Source of the DNA: Verrucomicrobiaceae bacterium
Lineage (GTDB): Bacteria; Verrucomicrobiota; Verrucomicrobiia; Verrucomicrobiales; Verrucomicrobiaceae
NCBI GenBank assembly: GCA_027487315.1
Contig: JAIYDW010000245.1
Coordinates: forward strand, 90,955-154,954
DNA length: 64,000 nt
Direction: 5' to 3'
Both the position numbers and the translations under genes were made by a program. Of this stretch, positions 17,235 to 26,587 are shown in pieces; the stretch's first letter is position 1; every line of letters starts with the position of its first letter. The notes below the pieces were generated by a model. The model made no database searches, was not told the origin of the DNA, and was given only the letters and a program-made list of their open reading frames with translations.

Positions 17235-18266
17235 ATGCCCACCACGGACGCCACCTGCCTCACTCGTTCCGGTTTCAACCTAGACATCGCCGTCTTCCTC
17301 GCCGAAGCCTCCGCCGCCGCCTACGGCGAGAAGGCAGTCACTGAAACCTGGGCTCGGGGGCGCGGTTTCAAAGTGCATGAAGCCTTTGACCGGTCTAACA
17401 TCCAGGGCTTCTGGTGCACGGCGGGGGATATGGCCCTGCTCGCGTTCCGAGGCACCAGCAACATTAAACAATGGATCCGAGATGCCCAGCTTCTGACTGT
17501 GGCCCATCCCTGGGGCCAGACGCACAAAGGCTTTACTGAGGGGTTGGCACTGGTGGAGCAGGATCTCCAGCTTTTTGACGTGGCGGCTGCCAAGGCCAGG
17601 CATGTCTGGATCACCGGTCACAGTTTGGGAGGCGGTCTCGCCCTGCTTGCCGCAGCCCGCCAGAAGATGAAAGGAATCCGTTCCTCCATCTACACTTACG
17701 GTCAGCCCAGGGTGGGCCTGAGCGGCTTTGCTGAACGCTTCGCAATAGAATTGCCAGGGCGGCTGCATCGCTTCGTCAATCAAAGTGACATTGTGACCCG
17801 GCTGCCGCCGGAAGCGTTTTTCTACAACCACACGGGCATCGTCAAGCGCATCGTGCGGCCCGGGGTCCTGGAGCTTGCCTTGGAGTCGGCCCGTATCACA
17901 CGCACGCTTCAAATGGAATGGTCAATCAAGGCGACCAGCGCGCTGGGACTGGGCTTGGAAAGCTCCTTAGTGCCAGCATCAAGCATGGCCTCGCTGGCGC
18001 AGAATGCCACACTGGACAGCAAGGTCTTTGAGACAGCCCTGGCCGTCGTCGGCGCAGGGCTGACGGAGTCCATGTTCATTGACTGCGAGTTGCCCTCACT
18101 AACAGCCGGAGAATTTGCCACCTTGCAACTCAGCTTGCAGACGGATTCGGGAATTCTCGGTATGGAGGGCATGATGCTGGAAGGTCTCCTGCCATGGTTT
18201 GATGACCACAGCATCACGGAATACATCCGTCTGCTTACTGAAATACGAGATCAGGAAACTTCCTGA
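17235..18266 (+). CDS. Class 3 lipase family alpha/beta hydrolase
   Basis: WITGHSLGGGLALLAA nucleophile elbow, YGQPRVG, NQSDIVTRLPP (Asp), FYNHTGIV (His). Confidence 0.85.
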   Translation: MPTTDATCLTRSGFNLDIAVFLAEASAAAYGEKAVTETWARGRGFKVHEAFDRSNIQGFWCTAGDMALLAFRGTSNIKQWIRDAQLLTVAHPWGQTHKGFTEGLALVEQDLQLFDVAAAKARHVWITGHSLGGGLALLAAARQKMKGIRSSIYTYGQPRVGLSGFAERFAIELPGRLHRFVNQSDIVTRLPPEAFFYNHTGIVKRIVRPGVLELALESARITRTLQMEWSIKATSALGLGLESSLVPASSMASLAQNATLDSKVFETALAVVGAGLTESMFIDCELPSLTAGEFATLQLSLQTDSGILGMEGMMLEGLLPWFDDHSITEYIRLLTEIRDQETS

Positions 18267-18516
18267 ATTAAATTTTCAATTTCTTAAGATATGTCAAAAG
18301 GTTAGAGATATGCCATTTTGAATCCGAACGTATGCTACTTGAGTACGTGTGGGAGCGGGCATCGAGAATCAGTAACTTACATTAGCGGGCAAGGGATAGA
18401 AAAATGGGATCACTAAGGATGAGAGTACTGGATTTGGATCTATGCAGGACCAGATTCGGGGGTGAAGGAAGCGTTAAACGGAAAGTAGCCGGTTTGGAAT
18501 CAAATTCCTTGTGAGA

Positions 18517-18975
18517 TCAGTGCTTTGCGCGTTGCGATTTAGATGCAAGAACCTTGATCATCTTCAGCATCTCAAGGTTAGGCTCAGTCACTCCATGCTC
18601 CCATTTTCGGACATTGTCGGCGTCAGTGTGAATCTTCCGACTAAACCCATACTGGCTCAAACCTAGCAATCTGCGTGCTTTCAACACGAGATCAGCAGAA
18701 GTTTCGGAGGCACCTGGATATTGCTCGAGAAACCCAATCAGGCGTGGCCAGTATGAAGCAATTGGAGCGACTTCATCCCGCTCCCAGCGTTCGTAGCTCT
18801 GTCGCACAGTGTTCAAAAGATTAGCTACCTGCTCCTGGGTGAGTTTCAAAAGAAGTCGCCGAGCTAGCAGGTGCTCTCCCAAAGTCTCGGGGTTCAACTT
18901 GAACCCTCTGTGAACAAGATTTCGGAACCTGAGGGCTGTTTTGGAGGCCTTGATGGTGAAGTAGCAAAATGGCAA
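18517..18975 (-). CDS. Double-HTH XRE-like transcriptional regulator
   Basis: LLLKLTQEQVANLLNTVRQSYERWERDEVAP and RRLLGLSQYGFSRKIHTDADNVRKWEHGV, two HTH-like segments. Confidence 0.7.
   Translation of the reverse strand: MPFCYFTIKASKTALRFRNLVHRGFKLNPETLGEHLLARRLLLKLTQEQVANLLNTVRQSYERWERDEVAPIASYWPRLIGFLEQYPGASETSADLVLKARRLLGLSQYGFSRKIHTDADNVRKWEHGVTEPNLEMLKMIKVLASKSQRAKH
18584..18958. repeat. Direct repeat, right copy, of the sequence at about 4116-4490
   Basis: See left copy. Confidence 0.85.
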
Positions 18976-19033
18976 AATAGGGCGATACCTTTTTCAGCTA
19001 ATTCCGAACGGGCAATTCATCCAACGAACCTCT

Positions 19034-19528
19034 TCACTCTGCAGCAGCACCGATGAAGATCCCAGCCAGCTTCCCCTTCTCAAATTCAAAGATCACTCCA
19101 CCATAAACAGAACCCGCCACAAACGTCTCCCCTTCGCGACTCTCCTCGGCGTTATAAACCTTCCCGTAGGCTGTCTTGACCTCAGCCTCACTGCTTCCGA
19201 TTCGCACACCTCTCTCAGTCGCCAGTTCGCATTTTTCATCGGCCGTGATGCTCCAAACCGTCTTCTTCCCGCCCTTCTCAGTGGCACCCATCATCAGCGT
19301 CAACCCCTGCGAGGGAAACGCCCACTCCTGAACCCACTCTCCCGTCGCCGCCATCAGCACATCCGCGCCTTTGGATTCGGGCTCCCCGAGGAGTTCAAGC
19401 ACGACCACCGCCTCCTTATCGAGCGCCAGTTTTCCTAGACCCTCGCCCGAAACATCCGCCTGCAATCCTTGGCAAGATACGACGCCAAAAGACAGGAGAA
19501 CCACAAACAAAAGGTTGAGCGTTTTCAT
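19034..19528 (-). CDS. Putative lipoprotein of unknown function
   Basis: MKTLNLLFVVLLSFGVVSCQG signal/lipobox. Confidence 0.55.
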   Translation of the reverse strand: MKTLNLLFVVLLSFGVVSCQGLQADVSGEGLGKLALDKEAVVVLELLGEPESKGADVLMAATGEWVQEWAFPSQGLTLMMGATEKGGKKTVWSITADEKCELATERGVRIGSSEAEVKTAYGKVYNAEESREGETFVAGSVYGGVIFEFEKGKLAGIFIGAAAE

Positions 19529-19623
19529 CGTGCCAAAACCAAACTCGCCCCACCCACCAAACGCAACCCCCACTTCCAAAAAACACCCCTCCTCAGTCCT
19601 CCCCTCCACCGCGTAAGAGCCCG

Positions 19624-20853
19624 TCACTTTCCAGGCGAATGCGCCGCCGGATCCAGCTCCTTGTACACGCCAAAGTCGTTGTAGAAAAACCGTTTCGCCA
19701 CCTTATACATCCAGTGCTGCTCAGGGATCTCTTCTTCCTCCCTCCACTGACTCGTCCTAGGCTGCATCCGGCTCACCTCCGCAAACGCCGCCTGCCGAAT
19801 CGTCGTGTCCTTCGCACCATGCCGCTCCGCCAAACTCTTCACCAAATCCGGCCTCTCCAGCACAATGCAACCACGTGTATGCTTGGCCGCCGTCTCCCGA
19901 AAATCCTTCAAAAACGCCGAACCCGTCAGCACATCAAACAAATCCCGATCCGTCCGCACACTGTCCGTCGCAAATTGAATGATCGGACAAGGCTCCACCC
20001 CTCCCGTCGGCCCAATGTGGTGACTGATCCCCGTCGCCATCGGACATAGCGCCTTGCCATTGTGGTCGTAATACGCATCCACGATCGCAATCGGCATCGT
20101 CGCCCGCATGCTCGTCACAAACCGTCGCACCTGCGTGATCTGCTCCGGACTCAACGCAAGCTGCTCATTGATCTGCGGACCCACGGGCCGGTAAGTGTGA
20201 TACCAGGTGTAGTGCACCCCCATGTCGATCAGCTTTTGCAGCCACTCCTTCGTTAGCAGATCATCAATGTTCGTCTGACAAAGACTAGTCGCCACCCCAG
20301 TCATCAACCGCGCATCCAAACAATTCTGCAACCCCCGCAACGTCCGGTTCAGTACATCCTTCCCACCACGACGTTCATTCGAAACCGTCGATGTCCCCTC
20401 CACACTCACCAGCGGTGTCGCATTGCCCAACTTCCTCAAGGTCTCCGCCGCCTTCGGCGTTATCATCTGCCCATTCGTGAAAATCTGAAAGTAACAATCC
20501 GGATGCGTCGCCAAAAAATCAAACAACTCCGGATGCATGAACGGCTCCCCACCCAAGACCCCAAAAAACGCATTCCCACGCCGCTTGGCATCATGAACAA
20601 TTTTGTTCAACTCATCCAAATTCATCGACTCCCTCGGCTTGTCCACATCCACCCAGCAGCCCTGGCAGCGCAAATTGCATGAGTTCAGAATCGAAAGGTA
20701 AAGAAACGGCGGAAACACCTCGCCCGTCGTGTCGAACCGCTTCTTGAACATCATGACCGACCTCGCCCCCTTGAACCCAAAGTTCCAACCAATCTTAGCC
20801 AAACAAACCGGATCAACCGTGCGCAGAATGCGGGAGGAGAGAGAAAAAATCAT
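19624..20853 (-). CDS. Radical SAM protein
   Basis: CNLRCQGC cluster-binding motif; GVLGGEPFMHPELFDF; IFTNGQMI. Confidence 0.85.
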   Translation of the reverse strand: MIFSLSSRILRTVDPVCLAKIGWNFGFKGARSVMMFKKRFDTTGEVFPPFLYLSILNSCNLRCQGCWVDVDKPRESMNLDELNKIVHDAKRRGNAFFGVLGGEPFMHPELFDFLATHPDCYFQIFTNGQMITPKAAETLRKLGNATPLVSVEGTSTVSNERRGGKDVLNRTLRGLQNCLDARLMTGVATSLCQTNIDDLLTKEWLQKLIDMGVHYTWYHTYRPVGPQINEQLALSPEQITQVRRFVTSMRATMPIAIVDAYYDHNGKALCPMATGISHHIGPTGGVEPCPIIQFATDSVRTDRDLFDVLTGSAFLKDFRETAAKHTRGCIVLERPDLVKSLAERHGAKDTTIRQAAFAEVSRMQPRTSQWREEEEIPEQHWMYKVAKRFFYNDFGVYKELDPAAHSPGK

Positions 20854-20930
20854 GGGCGTGAAAAAAGGCGCGTTCAGAAGTACAAACGCACGCCACCCTT
20901 AACTCCTCCCCTCAATTTCTCAACCCCTCC

Positions 20931-21494
20931 TCACTTCCCTTCCGCCGCCGCCTTCGCCTGCGCCTGACTCGCCGCATTCAACTTCGCCAGCGGATACGGT
21001 ATCTCCTGTCCATTGGCAGGCATCTTCAGCACCACATTCTCCCCGTCCAAACGCACAAACCCAGCCTTGATCGTCCTCCCCTCCGTGTTCGTCCAATCCA
21101 ACGGACCCGCCGGCGCCGCCGCTCGCGCCGGCAACGTCGCCGCGCCCTCCCCTTCCAGCAACGCCCCCTCCGCGATCCACTCCCGGATCTTCGCAATGTC
21201 CTTCGCACTCATCGTTTCCTTCGGCGGCATGTGCGCTTTCTCGCTCACATCCATCGTCATCACCTCTAGCAGATAACTCTCCTCCGGCATTTTCGGAACA
21301 ATGATGCCCTTCGGTTGAATATCCAGTTTCAGCGTTTCCAAATCATCAAAGATGTAACCCGCCTTCTCCTTCCCTGACTCTTTGCTGTGACACTCATAGC
21401 AGTTCTCCTTGAGGATCGGACGAATGTCCTTTTTGAAATCAATGGCCAGCAACGCAGTGGAACCAAAAACAAAGAAAAACAGAACAGGCTTCAT
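20931..21494 (-). CDS. Planctomycete-type cytochrome c domain secreted protein
   Basis: IRPILKENCYECHSKESGKEKAG (CxxCH) and MPPKETMSAKDIAKIREWIAEGA; start MKPVLFFF. Confidence 0.75.
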   Translation of the reverse strand: MKPVLFFFVFGSTALLAIDFKKDIRPILKENCYECHSKESGKEKAGYIFDDLETLKLDIQPKGIIVPKMPEESYLLEVMTMDVSEKAHMPPKETMSAKDIAKIREWIAEGALLEGEGAATLPARAAAPAGPLDWTNTEGRTIKAGFVRLDGENVVLKMPANGQEIPYPLAKLNAASQAQAKAAAEGK

Positions 21495-21637
21495 GCAAAA
21501 ACACTTAGGGGTCATCGGACTCCGAATCAAACGACTCCACCCGTCAAATATTAGGATCTCAGGCCAAAACAAAGCACAAAGATCCCTTGTGAGTTTTGTC
21601 ATCCATCCGCCACCTCCGGTCCATCTCCTTCCACACT

Positions 21638-22354
21638 TCAGCGAAAAAGCTCCTTGAAGAATCCACCCGTCTCACGCCCAGCCTTTTCCGTCCAATCCCA
21701 CGCCTTGCGCGCACCCTGTTTCACTGCCTTCGCAGCATCTTCCCCACTCTCAATGGCCTGACCGCTTTTCTCACGCTGGCCTCCCGCCACAGGCGGAGGC
21801 GCCACCACTCCAAAATCCTGATGAATCACCGCCCCCGTCTCAGCTGACACCACCACAAATCCCACCTCAATTCCCCGAGAATCAAACAACGTCAGTCCCC
21901 ACTCAGGCACTCCCGACGTCGGCTGAGTCGCCAGTTGAAACTCCACCTGCTCAAACGTGGACTTCGCTAACTTGGCTCCCTGTTCCGCCGTCAGCCTCGC
22001 CTCCGCCGGTCCCACCTTCACCTTCGCCCAATCCAACCGCATCGGCGGCACCCTTTGCAGCAACTCGCCAGCTCCCCCTGAAGTAACCTGCCACCCTTCC
22101 TTCCCTGGTTGCCGGTCCAACCGAACCTTCACCAAGTTCTCCTTCCGGTGCAAATCCTCGGCAAAGACCAGCCAGACAAAAGGATCCACCTTGGACCGCT
22201 CACTCTTCACCAATCGCGTCGCTGTCACGGTCGCCTTGCCAAAAACTTCCGCCACCGCCTCTCGCTGCGAAAGCAACGGCTCTGCCGCCACCAAAGATCC
22301 CACACCCATCTCAATCGCAATACCCAGAACAGAAAGTGTTAAACTCAGTCTCAT
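21638..22354 (-). CDS. Secreted protein of unknown function, possibly PepSY-like
   Basis: Signal-like N-terminus MRLSLTLSVLGIAIEMGVGSLVAAEP; GLTLFDSRGIEVGFVVVSAETGAVI. Confidence 0.45.
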   Translation of the reverse strand: MRLSLTLSVLGIAIEMGVGSLVAAEPLLSQREAVAEVFGKATVTATRLVKSERSKVDPFVWLVFAEDLHRKENLVKVRLDRQPGKEGWQVTSGGAGELLQRVPPMRLDWAKVKVGPAEARLTAEQGAKLAKSTFEQVEFQLATQPTSGVPEWGLTLFDSRGIEVGFVVVSAETGAVIHQDFGVVAPPPVAGGQREKSGQAIESGEDAAKAVKQGARKAWDWTEKAGRETGGFFKELFR

Positions 22355-22404
22355 GGTGGCATTATAAGAATTCCAGCCACTTTTCGCAAGCTCGTTCAGT
22401 TCCA

Positions 22405-25158
22405 TCAAGACACCCCAGCCAAACGCCTCGCATGCGCCAAGGTGTCGATCTCCCCAACCGCCTTGTCCCGCCGAATCGCTTTGATCCGGGGAAACCGCAA
22501 AGCCAAGCCGCTGTCGTGCCTCGCACTCGCCTGAATCGAATCAAACGCGACTTCCAAGACCACATTCGGTAAAACCTCCCTAACTCGCCCTTTCTCACTC
22601 ACCGTGTTCTCCAGGAAAACCTGCGTCAGTTCCTCAATCTCCACATCCGTCAGCCCAGAATACGCCTTCCCAATCACTCGCAAGCCGCCTCCCCCCTCAT
22701 CTCTAACCGCAAACGTGTAGTCGCTCAGCATGTGACTCCGTTTGCCGTGCCCTTGTTCCACTTTCACCACCACCACATCGAGTGTCGCAAAGGCCTTTTT
22801 CAACTTCAACCACACCTTCCCTCGTCGTCCCGGTTGATACCCTCCCGCCGGGTCTTTCGCTATCAACCCCTCATTCCCACGCCTCCGTGCGGCCATGAAC
22901 GCTGCCTCAACTTCTTCAACCGTTCCCGCCCGCCTCACCTCCAACCGCCGAACCCACGCCCCGTCATCCCTCATCAACCCCTCCAGCACTTCCCTCCGCC
23001 TCTTCAAACTCCGCTTCAAAAGCGACTCTCCATTCCTCCACATGACATCGAAAACCACATAGCGAACCGTCACCTCGCTAGGCAAAAACAAATCCGCCTG
23101 ATCCCGCCTCCCCAACCTCTTCTGCAGATCAAAAAACGACAGCTTCTTGTCCTCCGCATATGCAATGATCTCGCCATCCAACATCACCTCTTCCTTCCCC
23201 AGACTCTCTCGCAAAGCTGCCACGATCTCTGGAAACGAATCCGTCAACCGTTTCAAATCCCTCGAGTAAATCTCCACCCGCCCCACACCACAGTGAGCCT
23301 GCGCCCGGATCCCATCATACTTGTCCTCTAGCCACACCCCGTCCCCCACCGCGTCCGCATCCCGCATCCTCTCCCAAATCGCCTCAGCCGTCTCTTCCGG
23401 ACTCGCCAACATCACCTTCACTGGCACAAACAACCGGGCTTGCGCTTGATCCAACCGATTTTCCTTTGCCATCACCGCCGCCCTGCCAGGATCTCCGCCC
23501 AACATCACTGCCTCACGCACCGTTTCCACCGGACGCTCAAACGCCAGTGCAATCGCTTCATCCACCAACCCTTCCTTCAATCCCATTCGCAAATCCCCCG
23601 TGATCAATCGAATCAACCAACTCCCATCCCGCGCCGTCAGCCTATCCAACTGATCCCGCAAAAGCTTGGACTTCGCCACCCCACCCGACACCGAACGCAA
23701 GGTTTCAAAAAAGCCACCCATCTCCTCCAAAGTCGGCCCCCTTTCCAAAATCGGTCGCCCACGCAACTCATCCCGCCTGCGCAGCATCAGGAAAGCCGTC
23801 CTCCCAGCGTCATTCTGCGTCCGCGAAAGTGCTTTATACTCCACTTCGGGACACGCCGCCAAATCCATCAACACACGACGCACCAAAGCCCAACCCACCT
23901 GCAACGCTCCCCCATCATCCACCGGATCAAACACCAATCCCGCTGCAAATCTCGCTCCAGCCATGAGGTCGCCCCCCTCTAACTGCCGCAACCAATCCGC
24001 CAGCACCGCCACCTTTCGCCCCCGCGCAGACTCCGCCATGGCTGACTCACAAGCCGCCACCCATCCAGCAAACCCGCCCTCCATCACCACCTCCCCCGCC
24101 GCCTCCCCGATCGCCCTTTCGCGCATCGCACCCACCACACCCGCATCCAACCCCAGTTCCAATTGGTCCACCTGCCCCAACGCCCACGCCTCATGCCCCC
24201 GCCGACGCAAGTCCGCTGCAAACTCCCGGGTGAAGCCATGCACCAGCCAGATCTTCCTGGGCTCCACCTCCTCCACCGTCTGAAGCAACTCAGGGTAGTC
24301 CGCGTGATCACTCAACGGAAACGCCGCATCCACCTGATAGCGAAAACGCGCCCCCGATTGCAGCGCCCACCCCGAAAGCATCGCCGTCCGGCAAATCTTC
24401 AGCTTTCGCAGCACCGTCGACTTCACTGCGCTGGGAGGAAACACCAAAACATGCCCGTCTGCTTCACTTGCCTCAAACAACCGCATCTCCGGCAGTTCCC
24501 CCAACTCCTCCCTCAACTCGTTCGTCATCTTCCACACGGCAGAATGCAGCATCACCGGCACTCCAAGCGGCTTCAGCGCGCGCAGGATCTCCTGCGCCTT
24601 CCCCAGAGAATAGCCCAACAATACGGGGATTTCCCCATCATCAAGGGTCTCCCTCACCCACTTCAGCACCTGCTCCACCACTTCCTTCAAGGGTGGAAAC
24701 ACATACTGCGGCAGCCCGAACGTGGTCTCCATGATCAAGGTATCGGCTTTCGGCAAATCACATCGCTCCGCACTCAGCCCCTGCCTCAGCTTATAATCCC
24801 CCGTGTAAAGCAAAGTCGCCCCATCCCGAACCCGCGTCAGATGCAGCATCGCTGAACCCACAATATGACCCGCCGGATACAACCGCATCTCCCACCCCTC
24901 CCAGCAATACGCCTCCCGCATGAGTAACAAGCGCAAATCCTCCGCTTCCTTCACCCCAAACCGCGCCCTCATCAAACGTCCCGTCAAAGCCGAACAAAAC
25001 GTCACTCCATGCCGCGCCACATGGTCCGAGTGCGCATGGGAAACAAACGCCCGTTCCACCCCGAAGTGAGGATCCAACCAAAGATCCGCCTCAGGCAGGT
25101 AGATCCCGCGCGGATACTCCACCACAATCAAGTCTCCCGGCCTGTCGAACGATCCCAT
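22405..25158 (-). CDS. Fusion of metallo-beta-lactamase-fold exonuclease and ATP-dependent DNA ligase
   Basis: N-term SHAHSDHV and LYTGDYKL metallo-beta-lactamase motifs; C-term ligase motif EDKYDGIRAQAH (KxDGxR), LDGEIIAY and LIAKDPAGGYQPGRRGKVWLKLK. Confidence 0.85.
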   Translation of the reverse strand: MGSFDRPGDLIVVEYPRGIYLPEADLWLDPHFGVERAFVSHAHSDHVARHGVTFCSALTGRLMRARFGVKEAEDLRLLLMREAYCWEGWEMRLYPAGHIVGSAMLHLTRVRDGATLLYTGDYKLRQGLSAERCDLPKADTLIMETTFGLPQYVFPPLKEVVEQVLKWVRETLDDGEIPVLLGYSLGKAQEILRALKPLGVPVMLHSAVWKMTNELREELGELPEMRLFEASEADGHVLVFPPSAVKSTVLRKLKICRTAMLSGWALQSGARFRYQVDAAFPLSDHADYPELLQTVEEVEPRKIWLVHGFTREFAADLRRRGHEAWALGQVDQLELGLDAGVVGAMRERAIGEAAGEVVMEGGFAGWVAACESAMAESARGRKVAVLADWLRQLEGGDLMAGARFAAGLVFDPVDDGGALQVGWALVRRVLMDLAACPEVEYKALSRTQNDAGRTAFLMLRRRDELRGRPILERGPTLEEMGGFFETLRSVSGGVAKSKLLRDQLDRLTARDGSWLIRLITGDLRMGLKEGLVDEAIALAFERPVETVREAVMLGGDPGRAAVMAKENRLDQAQARLFVPVKVMLASPEETAEAIWERMRDADAVGDGVWLEDKYDGIRAQAHCGVGRVEIYSRDLKRLTDSFPEIVAALRESLGKEEVMLDGEIIAYAEDKKLSFFDLQKRLGRRDQADLFLPSEVTVRYVVFDVMWRNGESLLKRSLKRRREVLEGLMRDDGAWVRRLEVRRAGTVEEVEAAFMAARRRGNEGLIAKDPAGGYQPGRRGKVWLKLKKAFATLDVVVVKVEQGHGKRSHMLSDYTFAVRDEGGGGLRVIGKAYSGLTDVEIEELTQVFLENTVSEKGRVREVLPNVVLEVAFDSIQASARHDSGLALRFPRIKAIRRDKAVGEIDTLAHARRLAGVS

Positions 25159-25217
25159 GTCTCGCTATGATACGCCACTCGCACTTCCCTCGACAACCTC
25201 TCCTCTCCGAAACACAA

Positions 25218-25252
25218 AAAGGGCTGTGACGGAGAACCCATCACAGCCCTTT
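25218..25252 (-). terminator. Rho-independent terminator of the DUF1501/DUF1553 genes
   Basis: 12-bp perfect stem AAAGGGCTGTGA/TCACAGCCCTTT, followed on the minus strand by a T-rich tract (TTTTTGTGTTT). Confidence 0.8.
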
Positions 25253-25271
25253 CGAACTTCAAATCGTCGAC

Positions 25272-26549
25272 TTAAACGAAGAGATCCTTCACTGGCACAC
25301 CCTTGTGTCCCACTGTGAACGGACGACCCGAAGGCGACATGACGACTTCGCCAATCGGCAGGCCCATTGCGTAAGCAATCGTCGCCACAAAATCTTCAGG
25401 TGCGGTTTGCTTGTCAGCCACACGCTTGCCATCCTTGTCGGACGATCCATAAATGAATCCACCCTTGGTTCCACCACCTGCGAACACGGTGCTGTAGCAA
25501 AGCGGGTAGTGGTCACGTCCGGCGTTCTCGTTGATTTCAGGCGTCCGCCCGAACTCAGAACCCAGAACCACCAGCGTGTCCTTCAACATGCCCTTCGCTT
25601 CCAAGTCCTCCACCAACGCGCTGAATGCTGTGTCAAGCATCTCACCGTTGTTCGTCATGGCCGTGTCAATGTTGTTGTGCATGTCCCAGCCACCCGCTTG
25701 AACTTCCACAAAACGCACCCCATTCTCAACCAACCGGCGGGCAAGCAAACAACCCTGACCAAAGCCACTGTTGCCATACTTCTCACGCACGTTCGCAGGC
25801 TCTTGGGAGATATCAAAAGCACCCAGGTCCTTGCTCTTCAGCAACTTCATCGTTTCATCGTAAAACTCCGTGTAAGCCTTCACATCATCGCTCTGGAATT
25901 TCTTCCGGAAAGCCGTGTCGAACTCGTCCATCAAAGCCACACGCTTGGTGAACATTTCATCACCAATGGCCGACTTCGTGTTCTGCAATCCACTCGCAGC
26001 ATTCGTGATCGGAATCGGGCTTAGCGCGGGCGGGAAAAAGCCAGCTCCAGGGTGCGCCCCGTTGCCGATCGTCACGCTGTCCGGCAGGGTCACGCCTTCA
26101 ATGCGCCCTTTGAAGTGAGATGCCCAAGCACCCATCGAAGGGTGAACGATGGTTCCCCTTGGCTCATACGCCGTGCGCATGATGTAACGACCACTCTCAT
26201 GCACCCCTGTCTTCGATGACATGGAGCGAATGATCGATAGCTTGTTGGCTTGCTTCGCCAGTTTCGGCATGTACCCACCCAGGAAGTCGATGTTCCCCGA
26301 CCCTGCGTTGGCCTTGACCGGATCAGACGCCCCCTTTGTAGCACCTGTCTTTGGATCGAAGGTGTCAATATGGGACATCCCCCCTTCCATGAACAAATAA
26401 ATCACCCGCTTCGCTGAGCCACCTTCCGCCGCAGCTCGCGCCACTTGCGCTCCCACAGGAAGAAGGGTCACGCCCAGGGCCGTCTTGGCAACCCGTTCCA
26501 TGAATTGGCGGCGGGAGAATTCGTCGAATTTGTTGAGTGTCGTTTTCAT
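25272..26549 (-). CDS. DUF1501 family protein
   Basis: SRRQFMERVAKTALGVTLLPVGAQ signal; FMEGGMSHIDTFDPK; GSEFGRTPEINENAGRDHYPLCYSTVFAGGGTKGG. Confidence 0.85.
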   Translation of the reverse strand: MKTTLNKFDEFSRRQFMERVAKTALGVTLLPVGAQVARAAAEGGSAKRVIYLFMEGGMSHIDTFDPKTGATKGASDPVKANAGSGNIDFLGGYMPKLAKQANKLSIIRSMSSKTGVHESGRYIMRTAYEPRGTIVHPSMGAWASHFKGRIEGVTLPDSVTIGNGAHPGAGFFPPALSPIPITNAASGLQNTKSAIGDEMFTKRVALMDEFDTAFRKKFQSDDVKAYTEFYDETMKLLKSKDLGAFDISQEPANVREKYGNSGFGQGCLLARRLVENGVRFVEVQAGGWDMHNNIDTAMTNNGEMLDTAFSALVEDLEAKGMLKDTLVVLGSEFGRTPEINENAGRDHYPLCYSTVFAGGGTKGGFIYGSSDKDGKRVADKQTAPEDFVATIAYAMGLPIGEVVMSPSGRPFTVGHKGVPVKDLFV

Positions 26550-26587
26550 ATCTTTGATTTTCGCGTTGGTTCGAATGAGAGGTTTGA

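Noticed and set aside
4599-18266. Classical restriction-modification, CBASS, Thoeris or Septu operon
   Set aside because: No methyltransferase, cyclic-nucleotide synthase, TIR or HNH motif recognised in any of the eight proteins.
25196-25260. Possible two-unit CRISPR-like repeat in the gap
   Set aside because: It is a single 12-bp inverted repeat with a T-tract on the minus strand: a terminator, not a repeat-spacer array.
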